Assembly (NCBI GenBank): GCA_029547605.1
Contig: JAKPPB010000063.1
Location: 62,001-126,000, forward strand
DNA: 64,000 nucleotides
Origin: Methanobacteriota archaeon
GTDB taxonomy: Archaea; Halobacteriota; Methanomicrobia; Methanomicrobiales; Methanospirillaceae
Direction of reading: 5' to 3'
This document shows, in pieces, positions 54,810 to 62,866 of the stretch; position 1 is the first letter of the stretch; every line of letters starts with the position of its first letter. The notes beneath the pieces were generated by a model. It saw only the letters and a program-made list of their open reading frames with translations. It had not been told where the DNA came from and ran no database searches. Both the position numbers and the translations under genes were made by a program.

Positions 54810-55825
54810 GACCCTACCCCCACGAGTGCAGGAAGCGCGGCATCGGCCATCAGGAGGATGAGGCCGAAGAGGCCGATTACCGAGAGAGAACGCCAGTAGA
54901 TTGAGACCACCTGAGTGATCCGGAACCTCGCCATTCCCACCCTTACCAAAGTGACGGCAAAGAAGAGCACGACGATTGCCTTTGCGAGGAAGAAGAGGAG
55001 ATCCGCGGGAAGGGCCAGCCAGGGGGGCATCGCGAGGAATCCCGAGAGGTTCCACGGGAAGAAGATCGCAACGATCACGGCCGCGAGGATAAGTGTCTTG
55101 ACTCCCTGGGCGAGGTAGAACATGGCAAGGTTTCTGCCTGAGTACTCCACCAGCAACCCGCCTGCAAGCTCGGTCTCCGCCTCCTGGGTGTCGAAGGGGA
55201 TGCGGGAGAGCTCGGCGGGGGTGACTACTGCGAGCACGAGGAGGAGAATGAAGGCCCCAATAAGCCCCAGGGGCCCGACAACGGTCCATATCGGGGTTGC
55301 AGCGATCGTCGCGAGTGCAAACGGCGAGGAGAGTCCGGCCGCCCCGATACGCCACGCAACCCCGATCACGACAATCGCGAGAGGAAACTCGTAGGCGATC
55401 ATGGTGACCATCTCTCGCTGTGCACCTACTGTTGCGTACGGTGAACCGGATGCAAAACCCCCTGCGACCATCGCGAGTGCGGGCACGGTCAGGAGATACA
55501 TCACCAGTACAAGGTCCCCATACATCCCGAGGATTGGAAGGATGCTTCCCACCGGGAGGTAGAAGAGGATCAGGATGCTCGATGCCAGCGCGATCACCGG
55601 GGCAAGGTTAAAAATGCCGGAAATGGCGTTTTCAGGGACAACGTTCTCTTTCTGGAGAAGCTTTACAATGTCGATGAACGGCTGGCGGATCGGCGGCCCG
55701 ATCCTGGCCTGCATGTGGGCGGCGAGCTTCCGGTCAATACCGAGGAGGAAGAGCCCGCCTGCCAGGGCAAAGAGCGAAAGGAATATGCCCCACCCCAGGA
55801 GGACGGCAATTCCGGCCGGGGTCAT
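54806..55825 (-). CDS. mbhM: Mbh hydrogenase membrane anchor subunit MbhM (NuoH-like)
   Basis: 339 residues, about eight helices. ARIGPPIRQPFIDIVKLLQK is the conserved NuoH loop near the hydrogenase module and TPAELSRIPFDTQEAETELA the second. It anchors the catalytic arm and links it to ion translocation. Overlaps mbhL by four bases. Confidence 0.92.
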   Translation of the reverse strand: MTPAGIAVLLGWGIFLSLFALAGGLFLLGIDRKLAAHMQARIGPPIRQPFIDIVKLLQKENVVPENAISGIFNLAPVIALASSILILFYLPVGSILPILGMYGDLVLVMYLLTVPALAMVAGGFASGSPYATVGAQREMVTMIAYEFPLAIVVIGVAWRIGAAGLSSPFALATIAATPIWTVVGPLGLIGAFILLLVLAVVTPAELSRIPFDTQEAETELAGGLLVEYSGRNLAMFYLAQGVKTLILAAVIVAIFFPWNLSGFLAMPPWLALPADLLFFLAKAIVVLFFAVTLVRVGMARFRITQVVSIYWRSLSVIGLFGLILLMADAALPALVGVGS

Positions 55826-57051
55826 CGCTGCAGCCTCCTGGTCTTCTCCACCGAGAGCCTGTGGAGGTGTTCCTTTGTGAGGATAGTCCGTATCCCGTCC
55901 TGCACAACCGCTACCCTATCGGTACATGAGAGGCATGGGTCGATGGATGCGACGATGATGGGTATGTCTGCGATCTGTTCCCCCTTGAGCATCGGTATCC
56001 ACGACATGAGATTGCTGTATGACGATGCCTTGACCTTCCACGCGGTAGGAGAATCTTTCCCGTCCATCCGGACGTAATGGAGGCATTCACCCCTTGGGGC
56101 CTCGACTCTCCCTATGGCCTCACCCTGTGCTTTCTTGCAGATCGCAAGGAGCTTCGCCAGTTTCTCTTCAGCGGTGATCGGCCCTGCCGGAATCTCGGAG
56201 AGGCATTGCCGGATTATCTGGCAGGATTGCCCCACCTCCAGCAACCTGACCACGATCCTGTCGTAGACATCGCCATGGGTCTCCCCTATGTACTGTTCGG
56301 GGAGGATGGCCCTGACATCAAGATCTCCATAGGCAGCGTATGGATAGTCCTGCCGAAGATCGACGTTGACGCCTGACGCCCGCGCAGTCGGCCCCACGGT
56401 GCATAACTCAATGGCATCCTTCCTCGTCAGAATTCCGCAATCCCTGCAGCGCATGGCGATCGTGCGGTCTTCGAGGAAGAGGTTCAGGAGCTTTTCAAGA
56501 AGCCCTTCGTATGTTGACAGGCAGGTCTCGATGATCGGGTGCTGTTCGGGAGCGATGTCCCTCCGGACGCCACCCACCTGGACAATCCCGTAATTGACAC
56601 GGTTTCCTGTAAGGTTCTCTATCACATCCATGGCCTGCTCACGCACCCTCCATGTCAGGTGCAGAAGCGAATCAAAACCGAGCTCATGAGCCGCAACACC
56701 GGCCCACAGGAGGTGGGACTGGATACGCTCGAACTCGTGGAGGATTGACCGGATGTAATCGGCACGCTCCGGGACCTGGATCTCTGCGATCTGTTCGACT
56801 GCAAGGGAAAATGAGAGGGTATGGACAACCCCGCATATACCGCAGATCCGGTCTGTGAGATGGACAATCTGCACAGGATTCCGGCGCATACCCATCCACT
56901 CGATACCCCTGTGAGTCTGCCCCGGAGCAAAGTCGACCGTCTTCACCTGCTCTCCATCCATCTCGAAAGTGAACATCACAGGTTCCTTCAGTGCAGGGTG
57001 GACCGGTCCGATCTGGACGGTATATGGTGCCTTCTTTTCATCGGGGGCCAT
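55822..57051 (-). CDS. mbhL: Mbh NiFe-hydrogenase large subunit MbhL
   Basis: 409 residues. The NiFe ligands are complete: RICGICGVVHT (Cys70, Cys73) and DPCLSCTDR (Cys373, Cys376). This separates it from the cofactor-less complex I NuoD. A 33-residue C-terminal tail follows the last Cys, to be removed by a maturation protease such as the neighbouring HycI-like enzyme. It reduces protons with electrons from ferredoxin, or the reverse. ATG 57051 has AAGGAGGACACC upstream. Confidence 0.95.
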   Translation of the reverse strand: MAPDEKKAPYTVQIGPVHPALKEPVMFTFEMDGEQVKTVDFAPGQTHRGIEWMGMRRNPVQIVHLTDRICGICGVVHTLSFSLAVEQIAEIQVPERADYIRSILHEFERIQSHLLWAGVAAHELGFDSLLHLTWRVREQAMDVIENLTGNRVNYGIVQVGGVRRDIAPEQHPIIETCLSTYEGLLEKLLNLFLEDRTIAMRCRDCGILTRKDAIELCTVGPTARASGVNVDLRQDYPYAAYGDLDVRAILPEQYIGETHGDVYDRIVVRLLEVGQSCQIIRQCLSEIPAGPITAEEKLAKLLAICKKAQGEAIGRVEAPRGECLHYVRMDGKDSPTAWKVKASSYSNLMSWIPMLKGEQIADIPIIVASIDPCLSCTDRVAVVQDGIRTILTKEHLHRLSVEKTRRLQR

Positions 57052-57052
57052 G

Positions 57053-57688
57053 TCAGGTGTCCTCCTTTGATGACTCACTGGTCTTTTTTGCTGGTTCTGC
57101 ATCGATTCCGGACACCTCTTTGATCTCAACCACTGGTGCCGGCCGGTCTTTCGGTCTCCTGGATGCCCAGAGATCCTTCACCATTCCAGGGGGTATCCCG
57201 GTTTCATCCTTCCTCCAGGGATACACCCCTGCAGGGAAATCATCGGGAAGGAAGAGGCGCCGGTTGTCCGGTATTCCGATCACCTTCACCCCGAGGAACT
57301 CTTGCTTTTCGCGTTCGCCGAACACTGCACCGGGGATAAGATCGGATATGGTAGGAATAGTAAGATCGGACTTTTGCAGTGTCACCGCGAAGGTCACCAT
57401 GTACTCGCTCTTTACTTCACCATACTGAATGGAGAAAATATATACGAGGCGTATCGAATCCCCAAGGTCATTTGCACCTATGACAGAGAGGTGCGGGAAC
57501 CGGATCCCAATCAGGATCTCGATGGCGGGCCTGAGCAGTTCCTTGTCGATCTCGAACCAGATAGTGTAGTGGGGATTTTTCTTCTTCCCCTCGCGCCGTT
57601 CAGAGATGCGGGCTTCCCGAATCCCGCTTCCAATGCGAGCCGTGAACCGTTCCACCACCTGTTCAGGAGAGAGGATAGGTACTGTCAT
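57053..57688 (-). CDS. mbhK: Mbh hydrogenase subunit MbhK (NuoC-like)
   Basis: 211 residues. EREKQEFLGVKVIGIPDNRR, FLPDDFPAGVYPWRKDE and the beta-rich N-terminal half match the 30-kDa NuoC-type subunit of group 4 hydrogenases. It is not cofactor-binding and stabilises MbhJ-MbhL. It ends one base before mbhL. Confidence 0.88.
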   Translation of the reverse strand: MTVPILSPEQVVERFTARIGSGIREARISERREGKKKNPHYTIWFEIDKELLRPAIEILIGIRFPHLSVIGANDLGDSIRLVYIFSIQYGEVKSEYMVTFAVTLQKSDLTIPTISDLIPGAVFGEREKQEFLGVKVIGIPDNRRLFLPDDFPAGVYPWRKDETGIPPGMVKDLWASRRPKDRPAPVVEIKEVSGIDAEPAKKTSESSKEDT

Positions 57689-58119
57689 GCTCTTTCCCCC
57701 TGGAGCCTTTCGAGTTTTGCGAGGGCGGTGACCACTCCGTGGATGATCGCCTCCGGCCGGGGTGGACAGCCCGGAACATACACGTCTACAGGGATGACCT
57801 CGTCAACCGGCCCTTCCAGGTTGTAGGAGTCAAAGAACACGCCCCCCGAGATCCCGCAGGCTCCGATGCACATCACCAGTTTTGGGTCAGGCATCTGGGC
57901 GTATACCCGGAGCAGCCGGTCCTTCATCTTGTGGACCACCGGCCCGGTGATGAGCATCACGTCGGCATGCCGGGGGCTCCCCACCAGTTTTATGCCGAAC
58001 CGCTCCGGGTCGTACCTGGGGGTGATGGTCGCCACGATCTCGATCTCGCAGCCGTTGCATGACCCCGAGTTGAAATGGTAGACCCAGAGGGAGCGGTTGA
58101 ACGAGGAGTTCAATTTCAT
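57685..58119 (-). CDS. mbhJ: Mbh hydrogenase small subunit MbhJ (NuoB-like)
   Basis: 144 residues. The proximal [4Fe-4S] ligands Cys21 and Cys24 (GSCNGCEIE), Cys88 (GACGISGG) and Cys118 (VPGCPPRPE) are all present. It transfers electrons from MbhN to the NiFe centre. Overlaps mbhK and mbhI by four bases each. Confidence 0.94.
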   Translation of the reverse strand: MKLNSSFNRSLWVYHFNSGSCNGCEIEIVATITPRYDPERFGIKLVGSPRHADVMLITGPVVHKMKDRLLRVYAQMPDPKLVMCIGACGISGGVFFDSYNLEGPVDEVIPVDVYVPGCPPRPEAIIHGVVTALAKLERLQGERA

Positions 58120-58466
58120 GGGAAGATCACCACCAGAAAGAGGAAGAGCGCGGTTATCCCGAGATACCAGAGGATATAGTCGTGAAGGTTCCCCGAATGA
58201 AGCGGGACCAGGCGGTCGTAGTACCCCCTGAGCGCCTCGAGGTATCCCCAGTACAGGTTCCCTGCCCTGACATGGACCTCTCCCTTCATCTCGGGCTCTT
58301 TGTTCCCAGAAATGAAGGGCTCTGCCTGCGCGGTGCCGGGCTTGTACCCCTTCTCACCCATCGAGTAGATGAGCCAGGCGATAATGAATGCAACAAGGAG
58401 GCCGAGCAGCCATGCCAGCGGGTTCCAGTATCCGGCCCCAGTCAGGAGTGTTGAGGTCGGGTCCAT
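58116..58466 (-). CDS. mbhI: Mbh hydrogenase subunit MbhI
   Basis: 116 residues. Two hydrophobic helices, PLAWLLGLLVAFIIAWLIYS near the N-terminus and YLGITALFLFLVVIFP at the end, bracket a soluble middle. Its place between mbhH and mbhJ matches Pyrococcus MbhI, which bridges the antiporter-like and hydrogenase modules. ATG 58466 has GGAGGTG upstream. Confidence 0.82.
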   Translation of the reverse strand: MDPTSTLLTGAGYWNPLAWLLGLLVAFIIAWLIYSMGEKGYKPGTAQAEPFISGNKEPEMKGEVHVRAGNLYWGYLEALRGYYDRLVPLHSGNLHDYILWYLGITALFLFLVVIFP

Positions 58467-58470
58467 CGTA

Positions 58471-60045
58471 TCAGACACCTCCCAGCACTGCGGCAACATA
58501 GGCTCCCTGGTCCACCAGGGCATGGGCCGCAGGGGCAATCAGGCTCTCCACGACAATGCCCGGGAAGAGGCCGAACAGTATTACCACGACAGCAAGGATC
58601 CCCATGCCTGCAAGCATCGGCATCGGAGCCTCTTTTACTTCCGAATACTCGGGGAGTGCGGGCCCCATGAAGATGGAATGGAAGACCTTGACGAACGACG
58701 CGAGGGTCAGGATACTCACCACCATCGCGATCACCGCAAGCAACGGGTTGAAGACGAAGACGGACTCGTAGATCATGATTTTTGAGGCAAACCCATTGAA
58801 GGGTGGAATCCCGGCAATGGCCAGTGCTCCTATCACGAAGAAGACCATCGTCCACTTCATCGAGTGGCCGAGGCCACCCATCCTGTTCAGGTTGTAGGTC
58901 CCAAGGCGGAGAAAAATCGCCCCCGCGGTGAGGAAGAGGAGCCCCTTGTACATCGCATGGTTGATGATGTGGAAGATCCCTCCTTCCATGGCCATGTACC
59001 CGAATGCGTCGAGAAGTGACTGGTTCCCGAGCACCGCAAGCCCGACTCCCACCCCGAGAAGCATGTATCCTGTCTGGGATACGGCATGGTAGGCCATCAG
59101 GCGTTTCACGTTCTTCTGGGGGATCGCCATCGTCACCCCTACAACCATCGAGAGGACGCCGAGGATGATGATCAGCCACCCGACTGTTGCGGCGTTGAGG
59201 GTGACGTTATAGAGTGTGAAGACAGTCCTGAAGAGGCCGTAGAGACTTGCCTGGCTTGCCACCACCAGGAGTGCAGTGATGGAAGAAGGTGCCATCGAGT
59301 AGGCATCAGGAGTCCAGAAGTGCATCGGCACTGCCCCGCACTTCATCGCGAGTGCGGCGATGATCAGGACAAGGGCCACCTGGTCAAGGACCGAGAACTG
59401 CATCCTCGCGGCGATCATGGCCATGTTCAGGGCGTTGTACTGGCCGTAATATATGCCGATCGCCACGAGTATCGCAAGGGCCCCGATAGTGCTAAGGACA
59501 AAGTACTTGAGGGCTGCTTCAACCGCAACTCCCCCATCGATCCGGTATGCGATAAGGCCTGCGGATGCGAGGGAGAGGATCTCGAGGAAGACGAAGAAGT
59601 TGAAAATATCGCCGGTCGAGACCATTCCGAGTATCCCCGTGATCATCAGGAGGTAGAGAGTGTAGTAGCTCTCAAGGCCGGTGTGAGAGCGCTCGCTCGA
59701 GAGGGAGTAGACGATGATTGCGAATCCCGATATGGCGGTGATCACGAGCATCAGGGCGCTCATCGGGTCGATCTCGAAGATGATCCGGATGGGAATGCCA
59801 CCGGAATCGGGGGGGATTGCAGCAGATGCCGTGGAGGCACCAAAGACATACAGTCTGGTCCCCGCGGAATACACGTTGAGCGCGAGGATGAGTGCGATCG
59901 CGGACGTGACAGCCATCGCACCCCCCACCCAGATCGAGCGGACCGTCGATGAGATGCGGCAAATGAAAGGAGAGAGAAATGCCCCGACAAGGGGGGCGAT
60001 TATCATCAGGGCCGGGGAGTGTGTGACAATGAATGCCGGGATCAT
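58471..60045 (-). CDS. mbhH: Mbh antiporter-like ion-translocating subunit MbhH (MrpD/NuoN-like)
   Basis: 524 residues, about 14 helices. FFVFLEILSLASAGLIAYRI, AMKCGAVPMHFWTPDAYSMA and HIINHAMYKGLLFLTAGAIF are typical of MrpD/NuoM/NuoN subunits. It should move ions, coupled to hydrogenase turnover. The ATG at 60045 has AGGAGG eight bases upstream; the open frame upstream of it is not coding. Confidence 0.92.
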   Translation of the reverse strand: MIPAFIVTHSPALMIIAPLVGAFLSPFICRISSTVRSIWVGGAMAVTSAIALILALNVYSAGTRLYVFGASTASAAIPPDSGGIPIRIIFEIDPMSALMLVITAISGFAIIVYSLSSERSHTGLESYYTLYLLMITGILGMVSTGDIFNFFVFLEILSLASAGLIAYRIDGGVAVEAALKYFVLSTIGALAILVAIGIYYGQYNALNMAMIAARMQFSVLDQVALVLIIAALAMKCGAVPMHFWTPDAYSMAPSSITALLVVASQASLYGLFRTVFTLYNVTLNAATVGWLIIILGVLSMVVGVTMAIPQKNVKRLMAYHAVSQTGYMLLGVGVGLAVLGNQSLLDAFGYMAMEGGIFHIINHAMYKGLLFLTAGAIFLRLGTYNLNRMGGLGHSMKWTMVFFVIGALAIAGIPPFNGFASKIMIYESVFVFNPLLAVIAMVVSILTLASFVKVFHSIFMGPALPEYSEVKEAPMPMLAGMGILAVVVILFGLFPGIVVESLIAPAAHALVDQGAYVAAVLGGV

Positions 60046-60386
60046 TCTTTGAGCCTCCTGATCCGGTCGATGTCGATGCTCCCGTATTTCTTCCAGATAA
60101 TGATTGCAAACGAGAGGAGGAGCGCGCTCGTCGCCACCCCGATCACGATTGAAGTGAGGGTGAGTGCCTGTGGCGTGGGAAGCACCATTGTTGCCGGGGG
60201 TGCGTTTGTGTAGATCGGGGCAATACCGCCTTCGCGGTACCCGAGGGTAATCAAAAAGAGGTTTACCGCGGACTCCAGGATTACGATCCCGAGGAACACC
60301 TTGATCAGGTTCTTCTTGAAGACGATGATTGCAAGTGCGATGAGGATAAGTGTAACCACCGCAACGAGCGGCAGGTTCCAGAACAT
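60042..60386 (-). CDS. mbhG: Mbh antiporter-like subunit MbhG (MrpC/NuoK-like)
   Basis: 114 residues, three helices (LVAVVTLILIALAIIVFKK, VFLGIVILESAVNLFLITLG, ALTLTSIVIGVATSALLLSF). The NuoK-type Glu in ILESAVN is present. ATG 60386 has GGAGGGG upstream. Confidence 0.88.
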   Translation of the reverse strand: MFWNLPLVAVVTLILIALAIIVFKKNLIKVFLGIVILESAVNLFLITLGYREGGIAPIYTNAPPATMVLPTPQALTLTSIVIGVATSALLLSFAIIIWKKYGSIDIDRIRRLKE

Positions 60387-60388
60387 GG

Positions 60389-60856
60389 TCAGGACCCCTC
60401 CTTCGGAATACTTGAGAGCATGTAAAGGACGATGATAGCAAGACCTCCCCACACCTCGATCCCCACCGCGAGGTTCATGATGGGAATTACTCCCGCGGTG
60501 TTCAGGTCACCGGGGTTCGGACCCGACGGGATGGATTGCCCGAAGAGCAGGCCGCTGTGTGCGAGGAAGTTTGAGAAGAAAGGGGCGCCTACTGCCAGCG
60601 CGCCAATCCCGGCGCCGATGAAGATGAGGAGTCCAATCGACTCCCTGGCTTTCATCCCCACTTTCTTTATCATTGAAGTCACCTCCTCGAAGGAGTATGC
60701 AACGATGACCAGCGCAACTCCGGTTGCAACCACTGCCCCTCCCTGGAAACCCCCTCCTGGGGTGAGGTGCCCGTGCATGATCACGTAGAGGCCAAAGATA
60801 AGGATGAACGGGTAGAGGAGGTTGGCCCCCGTCCGCACGATCTTACTCATCCTCAT
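60389..60856 (-). CDS. mbhF: Mbh antiporter-like subunit MbhF (MrpB-like)
   Basis: 155 residues. [20 protein letters not shown] followed by [19 protein letters not shown] is the MrpB/MnhB signature, with four or so helices. ATG 60856 has GGGGAGGAAGAGC upstream and lies inside the end of mbhE. Confidence 0.9.
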   Translation of the reverse strand: MRMSKIVRTGANLLYPFILIFGLYVIMHGHLTPGGGFQGGAVVATGVALVIVAYSFEEVTSMIKKVGMKARESIGLLIFIGAGIGALAVGAPFFSNFLAHSGLLFGQSIPSGPNPGDLNTAGVIPIMNLAVGIEVWGGLAIIVLYMLSSIPKEGS

Positions 60857-61127
60857 GCTCTTCCTCCCCTCGCATCGATCTGAACATCAGTCCCACACCG
60901 ATGACCGCGGCAAAGAGAATGACCGACTCGCCAAGGGTATCAAAGCCCCGGTAGTCAAAGACCACAGATGTGACGATGTTGTTTGCGGCAGCCTGCGCCT
61001 GCCCATTCCCGATGAAGTACTGGTCCATGCCGGACTCTGCGGGTTCTCCGAATGTGAGGAATGCCGGGATGGCGCAGAGGCCTGCGGCAAGGACGACGAA
61101 AATGACTACAGACAGCTCCCTCTTCAT
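60843..61127 (-). CDS. mbhE: Mbh antiporter-like subunit MbhE
   Basis: 94 residues. One or two N-terminal helices ([20 protein letters not shown]) and [20 protein letters not shown], the conserved motif of the MrpA C-terminal/MbhE module. The acidic tail ([10 protein letters not shown]) overlaps mbhF. Confidence 0.88.
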   Translation of the reverse strand: MKRELSVVIFVVLAAGLCAIPAFLTFGEPAESGMDQYFIGNGQAQAAANNIVTSVVFDYRGFDTLGESVILFAAVIGVGLMFRSMRGEEEHEDE

Positions 61128-61378
61128 GGATTCCCCCCCTCGTACCTTGAAGTTGCCCGGATGGTGATAATGAAGATGGCTGTGGTAAGCCCTGCCCCTA
61201 TTGCGGCCTGCGAGATCGCCACGTCCGGCGCCTGTAGGATGTAAAACTCTACCGAGATGAGAAAGCTGAAGAAGCCTGCAGCCAGAGTCGCCGCAAGCAG
61301 GTCGCGGAAGTAAAATACCATCAGGGCGGATACGATCAGCCCGGCAATGACCAGGGAGTGAATTGCCATTTCGATCAT
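61124..61378 (-). CDS. mbhD: Mbh antiporter-like subunit MbhD (DUF4040)
   Basis: 84 residues, three helices. [20 protein letters not shown] followed by [16 protein letters not shown] is the DUF4040 motif of MrpA/MbhD. ATG 61378 has GAGGAG eight bases upstream; GTG 61387 is an alternative. Confidence 0.88.
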   Translation of the reverse strand: MIEMAIHSLVIAGLIVSALMVFYFRDLLAATLAAGFFSFLISVEFYILQAPDVAISQAAIGAGLTTAIFIITIRATSRYEGGNP

Positions 61379-61731
61379 GGCATCCACTCCTCAAGCCTGT
61401 CAACGATTGCCGGGGCAGGCTTTATCCCGGCTCGGTGAGCTCCCCGTGCGATGGCATGGGACCCTACCGCGTTTGTGAGCGCCAGCGCGAGCGCTGCGAT
61501 AAGGGTGTGGAGAGAGAGTGTCATGAACTGGCTGTCATTGGTCGAGATAAACTGGACAGCCCCGAATATGATCACCGCAAGCGCCGTAAACATTGACCCG
61601 AACGTGGTCATCTTTGTCGTGGCATGCATCCTTGTATATACATCAGGGAACCGGAGAAGCCCCACGATTCCCAGGGTATTGAAGAGAATTCCTATGGAGA
61701 GGCATGCCAGGACCAGGATATCTGCGATCAC
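61375..61731 (-). CDS. mbhC: Mbh antiporter-like subunit MbhC (MrpG-like)
   Basis: 118 residues, three helices. [20 protein letters not shown] followed by [10 protein letters not shown] is the MrpG signature. GTG 61731 is chosen because GGGAGGGG lies just upstream and because it overlaps mbhB by four bases like the other genes of this operon. Confidence 0.88.
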   Translation of the reverse strand: MIADILVLACLSIGILFNTLGIVGLLRFPDVYTRMHATTKMTTFGSMFTALAVIIFGAVQFISTNDSQFMTLSLHTLIAALALALTNAVGSHAIARGAHRAGIKPAPAIVDRLEEWMP

Positions 61732-61985
61732 AGTTCCCCTCCCAGGTACTTCGCGATGTAGAGCGTGCTGACAAACGAGAGCACTGCATAGACTATCGCG
61801 ACATCGATGAAGATGATCTGCTGGTAGGCAACTCCGAGGAGGATCAATACGGCCACAGAGAGGGTGTTGACCGTGTCGACCGCGACTGCCCGGTCTGCGG
61901 GTGTTGGTCCAAGGAACAGCCTTACAAGTGCGAGGCAGACAAGGATGACCAGGAACAATGCCGCGATATACCAGGGATCGATCAT
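61728..61985 (-). CDS. mbhB: Mbh antiporter-like subunit MbhB (MrpF-like)
   Basis: 85 residues, three helices. VRLFLGPTPADRAVAVDTVN followed by QIIFIDVAIVYAVLSFVSTL is the MrpF motif. It overlaps both neighbours by four bases. Confidence 0.9.
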   Translation of the reverse strand: MIDPWYIAALFLVILVCLALVRLFLGPTPADRAVAVDTVNTLSVAVLILLGVAYQQIIFIDVAIVYAVLSFVSTLYIAKYLGGEL

Positions 61986-62509
61986 TCCGCAATCCTCCGT
62001 ATCCAGGCAGGGATGTCAGCGAGGGAGAAGAGCTCGCTGTCACGAACCTCTTTTTTCGCTTCCCACCCTTCAGGGACATTGATATTGTGGACAAAGAGGT
62101 CGTGGCTCTCTTCATCGATGTCGACCGTGATCGTCCCTGGTGTGAGGGTAATCGAGTTTGCGAGCATGAAAATACCAAGATCGGTCTTCAACCCTGAATG
62201 CACCCTGATGATGCCGGGACGGATCTTCCCCGTGATCACCCGGTATGCCACGTCGAGATTGGCCAGTGTCACCTCCAGCAGGAACGGGCCGAGGAGGTAT
62301 AGGGGGATGAGGATGAGCCTGAGTGGATTTGCCATCCGGAAGTTGTGCGACCGGCAGAGGAGGTTCTTTGCAACCGCAGCGGCAAGAAGTGAGAGCACAA
62401 TCCCTGCCGCCAGTTCCTGGGGGGACCAGAGCAGGAGGCTCCCGCTACCGGCTGTCAGGACAAGATACAGCAGGAGAGCGAGGAGAAAGGTGAGCAGGAA
62501 CGGTATCAT
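61982..62509 (-). CDS. mbhA: Mbh antiporter-like subunit MbhA (MrpE-like)
   Basis: 175 residues. Two or three N-terminal helices and a cytoplasmic C-terminal domain with HSGLKTDLGIFMLANSITLT followed by PGTITVDI, the MrpE hallmark. ATG 62509 has GCAGGAGGTC upstream. First gene of the operon, in the same order (A to N) as the Pyrococcus mbh operon. Confidence 0.9.
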   Translation of the reverse strand: MIPFLLTFLLALLLYLVLTAGSGSLLLWSPQELAAGIVLSLLAAAVAKNLLCRSHNFRMANPLRLILIPLYLLGPFLLEVTLANLDVAYRVITGKIRPGIIRVHSGLKTDLGIFMLANSITLTPGTITVDIDEESHDLFVHNINVPEGWEAKKEVRDSELFSLADIPAWIRRIAE

Positions 62510-62866
62510 CAAGACCTCCTGCGGGCATTGCCCTGGTATTCTAAACATGCACCAATCATCATGGGTATCACAGGATGCCTGATTCTTAGGGAATAGTAAC
62601 CGGGCTGAGGAGACCCGGATACTTATCCGGAATACTCAATTTATCATGATCAATTATGTAGATCAAGAGAGATAAATAATGTTGTCTCCTGAAATTCCCA
62701 AAACGATTTAAATGATTTTTTGAAGCAAAAAAAGGATTTAAATCACTCGCACGGCAATTTGCTTGGTCTGCGGTATACATATAAGGGGAAGGCAGCTACC
62801 TGTGGATATTTATGGATATATCTGCAAAATGTACCTCCAATGCGCCCTCCGTCACCCCGCAGGGGT
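62510..62866. promoter_or_regulatory. Divergent regulatory region of mbh and the PAPS-reductase-like gene
   Basis: 357 bases without a gene. On the minus strand ACATTATTTATC (about 62670-62681) is a TATA candidate that would start the mbh transcript near 62645, leaving a leader of about 135 bases. On the plus side GATTTAAAT occurs twice, at 62705-62713 and 62735-62743, exactly 30 bases apart; these may be TATA boxes or factor sites. A 16-base palindrome is listed separately. Confidence 0.5.
62600..62630 (-). promoter_or_regulatory. Adjacent inverted repeats in the mbh leader
   Basis: CCGGATA (62615-62621) and TATCCGG (62624-62630) form a perfect 7-bp palindrome with a two-base centre. Directly beside it, CCGGG (62600-62604) and CCCGG (62614-62618) form a second stem sharing bases with the first, so the two RNA hairpins are mutually exclusive. 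This could be an operator or a two-state leader. Confidence 0.45.

Noticed and set aside
60046-60441. N-terminal extension of the mbhH frame
   Set aside because: It covers mbhG in another frame; the ATG at 60045 has a strong ribosome site and the correct family N-terminus.
54408-62509. Complex I (Fpo/Nuo-type) instead of hydrogenase
   Set aside because: MbhL keeps both NiFe Cys pairs and Mrp-type subunits A-G are present, which fits Mbh and not Fpo.
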